From positions 34,996 through 98,995 of the forward strand of contig NZ_CAKASM010000012.1 of NCBI RefSeq assembly GCF_916858675.1: 64,000 nt of DNA. Reading direction: 5' to 3'. The position numbers and the translations under genes were made by a program. Position 1 is the stretch's first letter, and every line of letters begins with the position of its first letter. The notes under the pieces were generated by a model. That model was not told where the DNA came from and did no database searches. It saw only the letters and a list, made by a program, of their open reading frames with translations. Positions 52,870-62,378 of this stretch are shown here, piece after piece. The stretch comes from Sphingomonas sp. Leaf21. GTDB taxonomy: Bacteria > Pseudomonadota > Alphaproteobacteria > Sphingomonadales > Sphingomonadaceae.

Positions 52870-55473
52870 ATGGATAACCAGCGCAGCGCCGCCCAGCCCA
52901 GCATGACCCCCGCCACGATCCGGCGCGCGGACTATGCCCCGCCCGCCTGGGCGGTGCCGCACGTGGCGCTCGACTTCACGCTCGACGCCGCCGAAACGCG
53001 GGTCCGCGCCGCGTTGACCGTCGCGCGCGGCGGCACGCACGACGAACCGCTTCGGCTCGACGGCGCGGGGCAGACGCCACTGTCGGTCAGGGTGGACGGC
53101 GTCGCGGTCGACGACTGGCGGATCGAGGGCGAGCAACTGGTCGTGCCGCTGACCGGGGACTCGCACCTCGTCGAGACCGAGGTGGTCATCGCCCCCGATC
53201 GCAACACGCAATTGATGGGCCTCTATGCGTCGGGCGGCAATCTGTGCACCCAGTGCGAGGCGGAGGGCTTTCGCCGCATCACCTTCTTCCCCGACCGGCC
53301 CGACGTTCTGAGCATCTATCGCGTTCGGATGACGGCGGACCGGATTCGCTATCCCGTACTCCTCGCCAATGGCGATCCGGTCGCGCAAGGCGTTAACGAC
53401 GACGGCACGCATTGGGCGGAGTGGCACGACCCATTTCCCAAGCCCAGCTATCTCTTCGCGCTGGTGGCGGGCGATCTGGCGGTCCGTGCCGCGACCTTCA
53501 CGACGATGAGCGGGCGCGAGGTGAAGCTCGGCATCTGGGTTCGCGCCGCCGACCTGCCCAAGACCGACCATGCGCTCCACGCGCTCAAGCTGTCGATGGC
53601 GTGGGACGAGCGCGTCTATGGCCGCGAATATGATCTGGACGTGTTCAACATCGTCGCGGTCGACGATTTCAATTTCGGCGCGATGGAGAATAAGGGGCTG
53701 AACATCTTCAACAGCCGCTACATCCTGGCCGATCCCGATACCGCAACCGATTACGACTATGACGCGATCGCCGCCGTCGTCGCGCACGAATATTTCCACA
53801 ACTGGTCCGGCAACCGGATCACCTGTCGCGACTGGTTCCAGCTTTCCCTGAAGGAAGGCTTCACCGTCTATCGCGACCAGTGTTTCTCCGCCGATCAGGG
53901 TTCGGCGGCGGTCAAGCGGATCGAGGATGTGCGCGGCCTGCGCGCCAGCCAGTTCCCGGAGGATTCGGGGCCGCTCGCCCATCCGGTCCGCCCGGAAAGC
54001 TATATCGAGATCAGCAATTTCTACACGGCGACCATCTACAACAAGGGCGCCGAGCTGATCCGCATGATGGCGACCATGCTGGGCCCGGTGAAATTCCGTG
54101 CCGCGACCGACCTGTATTTCAGCCGCTTCGACGGCACCGCCGCCACCTGCGAGGATTTCGTCGCCTGCATGGAGGAAGCGGGCGGTGTCGACCTGACCCA
54201 GTTCCGCCTCTGGTACAGCCAGGCGGGGACGCCGCGCGTCTCGGCAGGGCTCTCGCACGAACCGGGCGGCGGCCGCGCCACGCTGCGGCTGGCACAGCAT
54301 GTCCCCGCCACGCCGGGACAGACCGTCAAACAGCCGATGCTGCTGCCGCTCAAGGTCCGGCTATTCGGGGCGGAAACCGGCCGACCCTTGACCGACGAGC
54401 GGCTGATCCTGCTCGACCAGGTGGCCGAGACGATCACCTTCGAGGCCATCACCGAGCGGCCCGTCCTGTCGATTAATCGCGGCTTTTCGGCGCCCGTGGT
54501 GATCGAGAGCGACCGGACGGCGGAGGATCTCGCTTTCCTGTCGGCGCATGACGACGATCCCTTCGCCCGGTACGAGGCGATGCAGCAGCTGATGCTCGAT
54601 ACGCTGGTCGCGGGCACGATCGACGGCACGGTGAAGGCCGATGCGGTGATCGCCGCGGTGGCGCGCACGCTGGAGGCCGACGGGCTCGAATATGCCTTCC
54701 TCGCCGAGGCGGTGCTGCTGCCCTCTGAAAATTTCATCGGCGATCAGCTGGTGACGGTCGATCCCGACGCGATCCATGCCGCGCGTGAGGCGCTTCGCCA
54801 GCGGCTCGGCCAGGCGCTCGAGCCGACCTGGCGGCGGCTTTATGCCGAGCTGGCGCAAGGGGCCTATACCTATTCGCCCGAGGCGAAGGGGAAGCGGCGG
54901 CTGCGCAACGTCGCGCTCGGCTATATCGCGGCGAGTGGCGCATCCGACGCCGCCGCGCTCGCCTTCGCCCAGTTCGAGGGGGCGGACAACATGACCGACC
55001 GACAGGCGGCGCTGACCACGCTGGTCAGTTCCGACGCGCCCGAGCGCGAGGTGGCGCTGGCGCAATTCCATGACCGCTATGCGGGTAATTCGCTCGTGCT
55101 CGACAAATGGTTCCAGACCCAGGCGCTGTCGTCGCGGGGGGACACCGGCGCGGTGGTCGCCCGGCTGGCCGAGCATCCGGACTTCACCCTCGCCAACCCC
55201 AACCGCGCCCGTGCGCTGATCGGTGCGTTCGGAATGAACCAGCGTGCGCTCAACGCCGCCGATGGTTCGGGTTATCGCTTCCTGGCGGATCAGCTCATCG
55301 CGCTCGACCGGCTGAACCCTCAGACCGCCGCCAAGCTGCTGCCGCCGCTGGGCCGCTGGCGCCGCTTCGACACCCGGCGCTCGCGGCTGATGTGCGCCGA
55401 ACTGATCCGCATCGTCGGCACGCCGGGGCTGTCGAAGGACCTGTTCGAACAGGCGTCGAAAAGCATCGAATGA
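52870..55473 (+). CDS. pepN: Aminopeptidase N (M1 family)
   Basis: The 867-residue protein has the M1 motifs FNFGAMENKGLNIFN (GAMEN substrate site) and VVAHEYFHNWSGNRITCRDW (HExxH with the downstream region carrying the third Glu in LSLKEGFTVYRDQ). Length and the CTQCEAEGFRRITFFPDRPDV segment match proteobacterial PepN. It is cytoplasmic, with no signal peptide, and releases N-terminal residues from peptides. It is divergent from the M28 peptidase gene. Confidence 0.93.
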   Translation: MDNQRSAAQPSMTPATIRRADYAPPAWAVPHVALDFTLDAAETRVRAALTVARGGTHDEPLRLDGAGQTPLSVRVDGVAVDDWRIEGEQLVVPLTGDSHLVETEVVIAPDRNTQLMGLYASGGNLCTQCEAEGFRRITFFPDRPDVLSIYRVRMTADRIRYPVLLANGDPVAQGVNDDGTHWAEWHDPFPKPSYLFALVAGDLAVRAATFTTMSGREVKLGIWVRAADLPKTDHALHALKLSMAWDERVYGREYDLDVFNIVAVDDFNFGAMENKGLNIFNSRYILADPDTATDYDYDAIAAVVAHEYFHNWSGNRITCRDWFQLSLKEGFTVYRDQCFSADQGSAAVKRIEDVRGLRASQFPEDSGPLAHPVRPESYIEISNFYTATIYNKGAELIRMMATMLGPVKFRAATDLYFSRFDGTAATCEDFVACMEEAGGVDLTQFRLWYSQAGTPRVSAGLSHEPGGGRATLRLAQHVPATPGQTVKQPMLLPLKVRLFGAETGRPLTDERLILLDQVAETITFEAITERPVLSINRGFSAPVVIESDRTAEDLAFLSAHDDDPFARYEAMQQLMLDTLVAGTIDGTVKADAVIAAVARTLEADGLEYAFLAEAVLLPSENFIGDQLVTVDPDAIHAAREALRQRLGQALEPTWRRLYAELAQGAYTYSPEAKGKRRLRNVALGYIAASGASDAAALAFAQFEGADNMTDRQAALTTLVSSDAPEREVALAQFHDRYAGNSLVLDKWFQTQALSSRGDTGAVVARLAEHPDFTLANPNRARALIGAFGMNQRALNAADGSGYRFLADQLIALDRLNPQTAAKLLPPLGRWRRFDTRRSRLMCAELIRIVGTPGLSKDLFEQASKSIE

Positions 55474-55480
55474 CCATGAT

Positions 55481-55611
55481 CCTCCCCTAGCCATGCTTGG
55501 GGAGGGGGACCGCCGCGAAGCGGTGGTGGAGGGGCATGGCCGCAAGGGCTGCCCTTGTGGAAAACCCCCTCCACCGCCCTGCGGGCGGCCCCCCTCCCCG
55601 TACCGGGGAGG
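55481..55611. repeat. Compound REP-like palindrome between convergent genes
   Basis: Two GC-rich arms, GGGGAGGGGGACCGCCGCG and the inverse GCGGGCGGCCCCCCTCCCC, face each other around a 40-nt centre. The element is bounded by smaller hairpins, including CCTCCCCG-TAC-CGGGGAGG at 55593-55611. It fills the space between the pepN stop (55473) and the convergent hydrolase stop (55613) and may act as a bidirectional terminator. Dispersed repeats of this kind are common in sphingomonads. Confidence 0.75.
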
Positions 55612-55612
55612 A

Positions 55613-56539
55613 TTATTTCGCCGTCAGGAATCCCTCCATCACGATCCAGCGGTAGAAGGCGTCGAACCAGCCCGTGCTGGTCGTCTTCTTCGGATACATG
55701 CCGAAGCCGTGCCCGCCCTGGCCATAGAGGTGGAACTCGACCGGCTTCTTCGCGGCCATCCAGCCGTCGATCAGGCCGAAGCCCTTGCCCGCGAACAGCG
55801 GATCGTCGGCGGCGATCGCGGCGAACATCGGCGGCGCGTCGGCGGGCACGGTCATCGGCTGGAGCGGGCCATAGATGTCGCCGATGAAGGCGGGCTTGGC
55901 CTGACCATCGAGCACCGTCGCGACGGTCAGCATCGCGCCCGCCGAAAAGCCGACCATGCCGATCCGGTTGGGGTCGACCTTCCATTCGGCCGCCCGCTTG
56001 CGCACCAGCGCGAAGGCGGCGCGCGAATCGGCGATCTGCGGCGCGAGGCCCTTCAGCGCCTCTTCCGGGCTGGGCCGGGCGGCGGGGCGCGCGACGCTGG
56101 AGAACATCGCGGCCATCGACTTCTCGAATTCGCCCATGTCGGCGGGCGTCTGGTTCAGCCGGTATTTGAGGACGAAGGCGGCGATGCCGCGATCGGCGAG
56201 CGCCTTGGCGACGTCCCAGCCCTCGTTCTGCATCGACAGGGTGCGGAAACCGCCGCCGGGGGCGACGATAACGGCGGCACCGGTCGCCTTGGACGGGTCC
56301 GGCAGGAACGGGGTCAGCGTCGCCTCGGTCACGTTGCGCGCGAAGACGCTGTTATACTGGCTGTGCCAGCTTTCCTTTGTCTTCGCGCCCGGCAAGGGGC
56401 CGGTATTCAGCGGAATGGCGGTCGGCTGCGCGGGTGTGGCGATCGGCGCCATCTTGTCGCTCTGCGCCAGAACTGGCGTCGCGACTGATAGCGCAAGCAT
56501 GGCGGCCAGCGCATGGCGGGCCCAGCGGTTGGACTTCAT
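55613..56539 (-). CDS. Secreted alpha/beta hydrolase (esterase/lipase-like)
   Basis: The 308-residue protein has a signal peptide (ARHALAAMLALSVATPVLAQ). The alpha/beta fold follows with oxyanion-region VIVAPGGGFRTL, nucleophile elbow GMVGFSAGAM, the acid near AIAADDPLF and His in GQGGHGFGMY. Close families hydrolyse acylated xylose or carbohydrate esters (BD-FAE/Axe-like). The substrate is not certain. Stop lies against the REP-like element. Confidence 0.85.
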   Translation of the reverse strand: MKSNRWARHALAAMLALSVATPVLAQSDKMAPIATPAQPTAIPLNTGPLPGAKTKESWHSQYNSVFARNVTEATLTPFLPDPSKATGAAVIVAPGGGFRTLSMQNEGWDVAKALADRGIAAFVLKYRLNQTPADMGEFEKSMAAMFSSVARPAARPSPEEALKGLAPQIADSRAAFALVRKRAAEWKVDPNRIGMVGFSAGAMLTVATVLDGQAKPAFIGDIYGPLQPMTVPADAPPMFAAIAADDPLFAGKGFGLIDGWMAAKKPVEFHLYGQGGHGFGMYPKKTTSTGWFDAFYRWIVMEGFLTAK

Positions 56540-56685
56540 ATCCCCTCCTGTCCTCCGTGGGTTATGTCCCTACGGTCGGAGGCGGATGGTACGCGTCGGG
56601 GCGGTGGGCGCAAGTAGAATGTTAAGGCTAACAGTGACGAAAGCCCGACCAAAGCGAACGACAGCGCTATGCGAAGTACGACCCG

Positions 56686-57366
56686 TCAGAAATCGACGTT
56701 GTCGTAATGCGACGGCGGAGACACCAGCTCCATCCGCTCGGACAGCAAAGGGCGGAAGGAAGGGCGGCTCTTCAGTCCGCGATACCAGCGCGCGGTCTGA
56801 TCATGCCCCTTCCAGTCGATCCCGCCCAGATAATCGGCGACCGAGATCTGCGCCGCCGCCGCCAGATCGGCCAGGCTCATCGTCGCGCCGCCCAGCCAGT
56901 TACGATGGTCGAGCAGATAGTCGGTATAGTCGAGATGCCCGACCGCCGCCTTCATCGCCTCGCGCAGTCCCTTGGCGTCGGGGCTGCCGACCCGGGCCAC
57001 GCGCTTGACCATGCGCTCGTGGAGCAGCGGGCCGGTCACGTCCTGATAGAAATGGGTGTCGAACCACGTCACCAGCCGCCGGATCTCGGCACGGTTGACG
57101 GCGGTGCCGTTGATCATCGCCGACTTCTCGACGGTCTCCTCGAAATATTCCGAGATCGCCATCGAATCGACGAGCAACACGCCGCGCTCCTCATCGACCA
57201 TCACCGGGGTCTGCCCGGCCGGGTTCATGTCGAGGAATTCGTCGCGTCGCTGCCAGGGCGATTCGCGGACCAACTCATAGCCCACGCCCTTCTCGCCCAG
57301 GAGCAGCCGGACCTTGCGCGAGAAGGGACAGAGCGGGAATTGATAGAGTTGCCACATGCCGCCCAT
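56686..57366 (-). CDS. fzlA: FzlA-like glutathione-S-transferase-fold protein
   Basis: The 226-residue protein has a thioredoxin-like N-terminal domain (YQFPLCPFSRKVRLLLGEKG, FLDMNPAGQTPVMVDE) and a helical GST domain. The tail SRPSFRPLLSERM and PPSHYDNVDF matches FzlA, an alphaproteobacterial GST homologue that binds FtsZ and is needed for constriction and septal wall synthesis in Caulobacter. Start may be ATG 57366 or 57357. It lies between PepSY and hydrolase genes in the same direction. Confidence 0.75.
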   Translation of the reverse strand: MGGMWQLYQFPLCPFSRKVRLLLGEKGVGYELVRESPWQRRDEFLDMNPAGQTPVMVDEERGVLLVDSMAISEYFEETVEKSAMINGTAVNRAEIRRLVTWFDTHFYQDVTGPLLHERMVKRVARVGSPDAKGLREAMKAAVGHLDYTDYLLDHRNWLGGATMSLADLAAAAQISVADYLGGIDWKGHDQTARWYRGLKSRPSFRPLLSERMELVSPPSHYDNVDF

Positions 57367-57410
57367 CTAAGCGGCGCAGCGCCCTTGCGCCAACCCCGCC
57401 GCGAATGTTT

Positions 57411-58850
57411 TCAGCGCCTCCGCGCGGCGGGGCGGCGCAACCGTCGCCAGCCGAGCACCACACCGCTGATCGACAGGGTCAGGCCGGCGATCGACCAAAG
57501 CCACATCCAGGCCTGCCACAGCGGCGGTCGCGCGGTCAGCCACGGCCAGTCCCAGGTGTGGAGGAGCGCATAGGCCCAGCGATAGGCGCGCCGCACCCGG
57601 TCCTGCCGCTCGACCAGGGCGCCGCTCATCGGGTCGATATAGAGCCAGGTCCGCGCGGCATCGTCGAAGCGCAGGCGGAGGAGCGGCAGGCGGGCGGCGT
57701 CGGTCCAGTAGAAGTCCGGCGTTACCAGCGTCTCGCGGTCGACCAGCCGCCCGTCGGGAACCAAGGTCGCGGCGGCGCGATCGACCGTCGCGGGTCGGGC
57801 CGGGACCAGGCCTGCCTGTTCCAGCCAGCGCGGATGGGACGAGGCGCGGTCGATCGCGATCCGGCGAAGGCCCGCATCGCCGCTCCACTCGACGCTCCGC
57901 GCGTCCCGTGCGGTTCGGCGCACCCGATCGAGCATCCGGGGCTGGCCCGCCTGTCCGGCATAGGCACGCAACGCCGCTTCGGGCGCGGCACCACCCGCAA
58001 AGCCATGCCCCGGATCGACCGACAGCCAGCCGCTGACGATCCATGAGGTCAGCATCACCCCGCCCAGCAAGCCGCTGACATGATGCCAGAGCATCCATCC
58101 ACGATAGGGCGTCACTCGCCCGTCCCGATAACGCCTTCCGCCAAGGCGCATCCGCAACAGGCCGATCCACAGCCCGGTCAGCGCGACCGCGATGCACGGC
58201 CCCGACAGCCAGATGACCGCTTGCCGCCATGCCTCGCGGTCGCGTCGAAGCAGGGTGGGATAGATCCAGTGCGGCACCGACCCCAGCCAGTTCCAGAGAC
58301 GCTGTCGCCGGGTCGTCAGTTGGACCGGCTTGCCGGTGAGGCCCGAAACATACAGTTCGGTCCCGGCGGGATCGTCGAGCGTCGCCTTCCACAAGGGACG
58401 ATGACGGTCAAAGCCGCCCGCGACGGTCCATTGGTCGTCGGCGATCCGCGCGACGCGTTCTGCCCTCGCCCCGGTGAAGCGGGCGGCCACGCGGCTCGCC
58501 AGCGCGGCGTCGACGGCGGTGGGCGCTATGCCCGTCGTCGCCGACAGGATATGGGTGCCGCCCTCCGCCTCCTCGATCCGCCAGACCGGGGCCCCATCGC
58601 GCATCTCCAGCGTGACGCGACGCGCGGCGCGGGTCGCGACGGGGGTCTGGCGCACGCGGCTCCAGTCGATCGGCTCCGCCCCCGACCAGCTCCGACCGGC
58701 CGACAGCGCGGGATAGGGGACGTAGAGCATCACCAGTCCGCTGGCGAACCACATCACGAAGAACAGGCAGGCGGCGATCCCCGCCCAGCGATGGGTGAGG
58801 AAGGCGAGCCGCAAGGCCGCCCTCCCCCAGCGTCGGTCAGAACGCCGCAC
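57411..58850 (-). CDS. PepSY-associated membrane protein downstream of the TonB receptor
   Basis: The protein has PepSY-TM layout: an N-terminal membrane helix preceded by FLTHRWAGIAACLFFVMWFASG, a large periplasmic loop, and further membrane segments including MLWHHVSGLLGGVMLTSWIVSGWLS (in two stretches) and the C-terminal WLWSIAGLTLSISGVVLGWRRL. Relatives are inner-membrane flavin-linked reductases or uptake partners of TonB receptors. GTG 58850 overlaps the receptor stop by 14 nt and is preferred over the frame start at 58919. It presumably shares the riboswitch-controlled transcript. Confidence 0.8.
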   Translation of the reverse strand: MRRSDRRWGRAALRLAFLTHRWAGIAACLFFVMWFASGLVMLYVPYPALSAGRSWSGAEPIDWSRVRQTPVATRAARRVTLEMRDGAPVWRIEEAEGGTHILSATTGIAPTAVDAALASRVAARFTGARAERVARIADDQWTVAGGFDRHRPLWKATLDDPAGTELYVSGLTGKPVQLTTRRQRLWNWLGSVPHWIYPTLLRRDREAWRQAVIWLSGPCIAVALTGLWIGLLRMRLGGRRYRDGRVTPYRGWMLWHHVSGLLGGVMLTSWIVSGWLSVDPGHGFAGGAAPEAALRAYAGQAGQPRMLDRVRRTARDARSVEWSGDAGLRRIAIDRASSHPRWLEQAGLVPARPATVDRAAATLVPDGRLVDRETLVTPDFYWTDAARLPLLRLRFDDAARTWLYIDPMSGALVERQDRVRRAYRWAYALLHTWDWPWLTARPPLWQAWMWLWSIAGLTLSISGVVLGWRRLRRPAARRR

Positions 58851-61014
58851 GGAGCGCCACGTCCAGCGAGCGCGGGCGGCCCAATATCCATTGTCCGTCG
58901 CCATAAGCGGTGACCGCATAGGCCTTGTCGAACAGATTATAGAGCCGCGCGTCGACTGCCATGCGCGGAGTCAACGCATAGGAGAGGGTGGCATCGATCG
59001 TGGCGTATCCCGGAATGCGGAACGCATCGCCATTGTCCGAGAAGCGCCGTCCGACATAGCGCAACCCGGTCCGCGCCTGTATCCGGCCGGTCGCGTCCCA
59101 GCGTAGCCAGAGATTGGCGAGCGCCTCCGGCACGTCGGGGGGCGTCCGCCCGGCATAGTCCACGCCGCCCGAGCGGAAATCGTCGAACCGCGCGTCGAGC
59201 AGCGTGCCGTTCGCCTCGATCCCGAACCCCTGTGGCAGGTCGAGCGTCACCGCCGCCTCCACGCCTTGCGCCGAACGCTGGCCAACCTGCTCGACCGGGC
59301 TCGACACGGTACGCTGCGCCAGCAGGCCGGTCTTGACGATCCGATAGGCCGCCAGCGTCGCGGCGCCCCGCCCGTTCAGGAACGACAGCTTCGCCCCCGC
59401 CTCGATCTGGTTACCCCGCGCGTTGCTGAACGCCACCTGCCCCGTCGATACGGTGGTCAAGGTGCCCAGCGGGTCGACCCCGGTGGCATATTGGCCATAG
59501 AGCGACAGGGTCGGCCTGGGCTGATACACGACGCCCGCCCGCCAGGTCGCGTTGCGGAAGGTCTTTTCAAAGGCGAAGCTATCCCGACGCTCGCCCTCGG
59601 GATAGGCGATGGCCCAGCGACGGACCTGGTTCTCCTCATACCGGACACCCCCGACGACCGACCATTTCGGCCCCAGCGTCAGCCGGTCCTCGGCAAAGAT
59701 CGCGAGCGCGGTGGTGCGGGTGCGATAGCGCGGCGCGATGCCTTGCGTATCCAGAAAGCGCCCCGGATCGAACGCGAAGGGATCGACCGCGTCGACCTGC
59801 TCGATCGATCCGAAGTCGTTCTGGTGCGTGAAGCGAACCAGATTGGCCTCCGCCCCGATGACCAGCGCATTGGCGATGCCGGGGGCGAGCGCCGTGCGCC
59901 AGGTCACGCTCGCCTGATCCCCCCATTGGGTCTGGTCGTGACGGATGCCGTAATTGCTGCTCCGCCGGATCGTGCCGGGCACCCCCGTCGAGCCATCGGC
60001 ACATAGGCCGGCTGTCCCAACCCAGCAATAATTCTCCAGATTACGCCAGAAGCGGTCGCTGGTCAGATAATAGGCGATGTTCGACACGCTGATATCGGCA
60101 CCGGGCGTCCAGTCGATCCGGACGGACGCGCGGTCGTCGCGAAACCGCATCCGCGCATCGGCGACATTATAGTTGCGATCGCGCACGCGCCGATCGAGCC
60201 GCCCGTCGATCAGCGGCGTTCCGAAATAGGTGATCGGTCGCTGGTCGCCATGATCGGCGCGCACGGTGACGGCCAGCCGCGACGACGGTGCCCAGCGGAG
60301 CGTCGCCGACAGTGCGACGCCGTCCGAATGCCCCCGATCGACATAGCCGTCCGACCGGCGATAGCTCGCATCGACGCGGTAGCCCAATGCCTCGCCCAGA
60401 GGCCCACCGATCCCGGCGGCGGCGCGCAGGCTGTCCTGCGAACCATAGCCGATCTCCGCCTGGCCATGGGTCTGCGCGGTCGGCTGGCGCATCACGACAT
60501 TGACCGCGCCGCCCAGCGCACCCTGCCCGTAAAGTACCGAGGCGGGGCCGCTCAGCACGTCGATCCGCTCGACCATCCACGGATCGGTCGGGAAGGTGAT
60601 CGTCCCCGCCGCGGGAAACAGCCGCACCCCGTCGATCAGTTGCAACACCGAGCCCTGTCCCGAAAATCCCCGCGCCGACAGCGCCGTGCCGCCATTGCCG
60701 GGATTGGCGACGCTCGCGATGCCAGGGGCGCGACTTTCCGCCTCGACGATCGACAGGTCGCCGCGCGCGCGGATCGTGTCGCCGTCGAGCGACACGATAC
60801 TTGCAGGCGTCTCCAGCGGGGTCAGCCCCAATCGGCTGGCGGTGGCATTGGGCGTGTCGAGCGCCTGCTCCGCGCGCGCGCCGACGACCAGGATCGTGGC
60901 ATCATCCCCCCGCTCCTCCAGCCTTTGTGCCGCCGCGTCGCCTGTCGCCAGGATGAGCGCGATACCGCCCCAAAGGGCATAGCCGCCCCGCGAGGGTCTT
61001 CCATAATCGAACAT
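58837..61014 (-). CDS. TonB-dependent outer-membrane receptor under B12-riboswitch control
   Basis: The 725-residue receptor has a plug domain (ILVVGARAEQALDTPNATAS, SIVSLDGDTIRARGDLSIVE, VLSGPASVLYGQGALGGAVN) and a beta-barrel ending with RSLDVALRAAF, a C-terminal Phe. ATG 61014 gives a signal peptide (ALWGGIALILATGDAAAQ). An upstream cobalamin riboswitch argues for cobalamin, cobinamide or a cobalt complex as substrate. The plug resembles FhuA/FecA-type siderophore receptors, so ligand identity is not settled. Confidence 0.88.
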   Translation of the reverse strand: MFDYGRPSRGGYALWGGIALILATGDAAAQRLEERGDDATILVVGARAEQALDTPNATASRLGLTPLETPASIVSLDGDTIRARGDLSIVEAESRAPGIASVANPGNGGTALSARGFSGQGSVLQLIDGVRLFPAAGTITFPTDPWMVERIDVLSGPASVLYGQGALGGAVNVVMRQPTAQTHGQAEIGYGSQDSLRAAAGIGGPLGEALGYRVDASYRRSDGYVDRGHSDGVALSATLRWAPSSRLAVTVRADHGDQRPITYFGTPLIDGRLDRRVRDRNYNVADARMRFRDDRASVRIDWTPGADISVSNIAYYLTSDRFWRNLENYCWVGTAGLCADGSTGVPGTIRRSSNYGIRHDQTQWGDQASVTWRTALAPGIANALVIGAEANLVRFTHQNDFGSIEQVDAVDPFAFDPGRFLDTQGIAPRYRTRTTALAIFAEDRLTLGPKWSVVGGVRYEENQVRRWAIAYPEGERRDSFAFEKTFRNATWRAGVVYQPRPTLSLYGQYATGVDPLGTLTTVSTGQVAFSNARGNQIEAGAKLSFLNGRGAATLAAYRIVKTGLLAQRTVSSPVEQVGQRSAQGVEAAVTLDLPQGFGIEANGTLLDARFDDFRSGGVDYAGRTPPDVPEALANLWLRWDATGRIQARTGLRYVGRRFSDNGDAFRIPGYATIDATLSYALTPRMAVDARLYNLFDKAYAVTAYGDGQWILGRPRSLDVALRAAF

Positions 61015-61205
61015 CGTGATAGCCTTCAGCGTCTCGTCGCGAACAAGCCGAGGCCTTCCGTTCCTTTTCGAACGGCCGGATGCCATGCGTACTGGACGCC
61101 TTTCCGCACTCGCCATGGCAAACCATGCGCCTCCGCCAACATTGGCGTCGCTCGTCGGAAAAGACCTTAGCCTCGGCCATCCCCTGGACCAGGCATGAGC
61201 GACCT

Positions 61206-61372
61206 GACGCCGGCAGGTCTCCTGGCTCACGGGTCGTCGCGGACCACGCGCCTTCCCAGGTTGCCCCAGTGGCTGGCCCGGCCTTCGCCGGTCCGTGCGT
61301 ATCCGCTCACCGCTTACAGTTGCAGGGACAGCCCCGGATTCGGGCGTCGCCGCCCTCACCGCGTTCCCTTTT
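61206..61372 (-). promoter_or_regulatory. Cobalamin (B12) riboswitch
   Basis: On the minus strand the conserved boxes occur in order: GGGAACGCGGTGAGG, GGGGCTGTCCCTGCAACTGT, the B12 box GCCACTGG, GGGAAGGCG, and GAGCCAGGAGACCTGCCGGC. It lies about 190 nt before the TonB receptor ATG and reads toward it. Binding of adenosylcobalamin should switch off the receptor/PepSY operon. Confidence 0.93.
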
Positions 61373-61498
61373 AATCCCCCTTGGCAGGGGAACCGGCGCG
61401 ATCATTACCGGAATATTCCGGCGCCGTATCGGTAGGCGGCGGCGATACCGACCGTCAAGCGGGATGAGCATCGCGCCGAACCGCGCTATGACGCCGTG

Positions 61499-61807
61499 AT
61501 GGCACGCAAGACCCGCTATCTGACCGCGACCATGGCCGATGGCTATGTGAAGACGATCGGCCCGACCGCCGCGCCCTTCACCCATTACTGGCGCATCGTC
61601 GCCGATCTGGGCGGCGGTCGCGCCGAGGTGTTCTGGGGCCACGCCAAGTCGCGCAAGGATGCCAAGGCCAATGATGCCGCCATGGCCGAGGCGATCCGTC
61701 AGCGTGGCTGGGTCGGCTATGCCTTCGAAATGGTCGAGCTGGTCGAAACCACCGAGCCGCCCGAGGACATATCGCCGCCCGGCGGCCGGGGACGCCGTCG
61801 CCGCTGA
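61499..61807 (+). CDS. Small uncharacterised protein
   Basis: The 102-residue protein (ARKTRYLTATMADGYVKTIG, then APFTHYWRIVADLGGGRAEV and FWGHAKSRKDAKAND) is not recognised. It looks like a soluble alpha/beta domain with a basic, disordered C-terminus (GGRGRRRR). ATG 61499 is preferred over GTG 61496. It is divergent from the riboswitch transcript, so its promoter lies in 61380-61490. Confidence 0.65.
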   Translation: MARKTRYLTATMADGYVKTIGPTAAPFTHYWRIVADLGGGRAEVFWGHAKSRKDAKANDAAMAEAIRQRGWVGYAFEMVELVETTEPPEDISPPGGRGRRRR

Positions 61808-61820
61808 CCGCCCCCCGGCG

Positions 61821-62378
61821 TCACGCGCCTACCGGCCGCGCTGGATTGCCGATCACCGTCACGCCCTTCGCCACGTCACGCGTCACGACGCTGCCCGCGC
61901 CGATGATCGCGTCGTCGGCGATCGTCACGCCGGGCAGGATCAGGGCACCGCCACCGATCCAGACATTGGCGCCGATGCGGATCGGGCGGCCATATTCCCA
62001 ACCCTGGGCGCGCAAGGCGGGATCGCGCGGATGGTCGGCGGTCAGGATCTGCACGCCGGGACCGATCTGTGTCCCCGCCCCGATCTCGACCCGGACCACA
62101 TCCAGGATCACACACCCGAAGTTCAGGAACACCCGCTCCGCCAGATGGATGTTATAGCCATAATCGCAATGGAAGGGCGGCCGAACCACCGTGTCCGCGC
62201 CGACCTGTCCCAGCCCCTGGGCCAACAGCCTATGTCGCGCGTCGGCATCCACCGCCCCCGCGTCATTATATCGCGCGATCCACGCGGCGGCGCGCGCCGC
62301 GTCGGCGCCCAACTCGGGATCGTCGGCGCGATAGGGTTCACCGGCGAGCATCCGCACCTTTTGCGACTTGTCACTCAT
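61821..62378 (-). CDS. Sugar O-acetyltransferase (left-handed beta-helix, Maa/LacA-like)
   Basis: The 185-residue protein begins KSQKVRMLAGEPYRADDPEL, the Maa-type cap, and continues with hexapeptide repeats (PPFHCDYGYNIHLAERVFLN, GPGVQILTADHPRDPALR with the catalytic His, VWIGGGALILPGVTIADDAI, IGAGSVVTRDV). It should transfer acetyl from acetyl-CoA to a hexose or galactoside as a trimer. The start overlaps the DUF1349 stop (ATGA). Confidence 0.9.
   Translation of the reverse strand: MSDKSQKVRMLAGEPYRADDPELGADAARAAAWIARYNDAGAVDADARHRLLAQGLGQVGADTVVRPPFHCDYGYNIHLAERVFLNFGCVILDVVRVEIGAGTQIGPGVQILTADHPRDPALRAQGWEYGRPIRIGANVWIGGGALILPGVTIADDAIIGAGSVVTRDVAKGVTVIGNPARPVGA

Noticed and set aside
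55481..55611. CRISPR-like repeat array
   Set aside because: It has two inverted arms and no regularly spaced direct repeats; it fits a REP-type palindrome.
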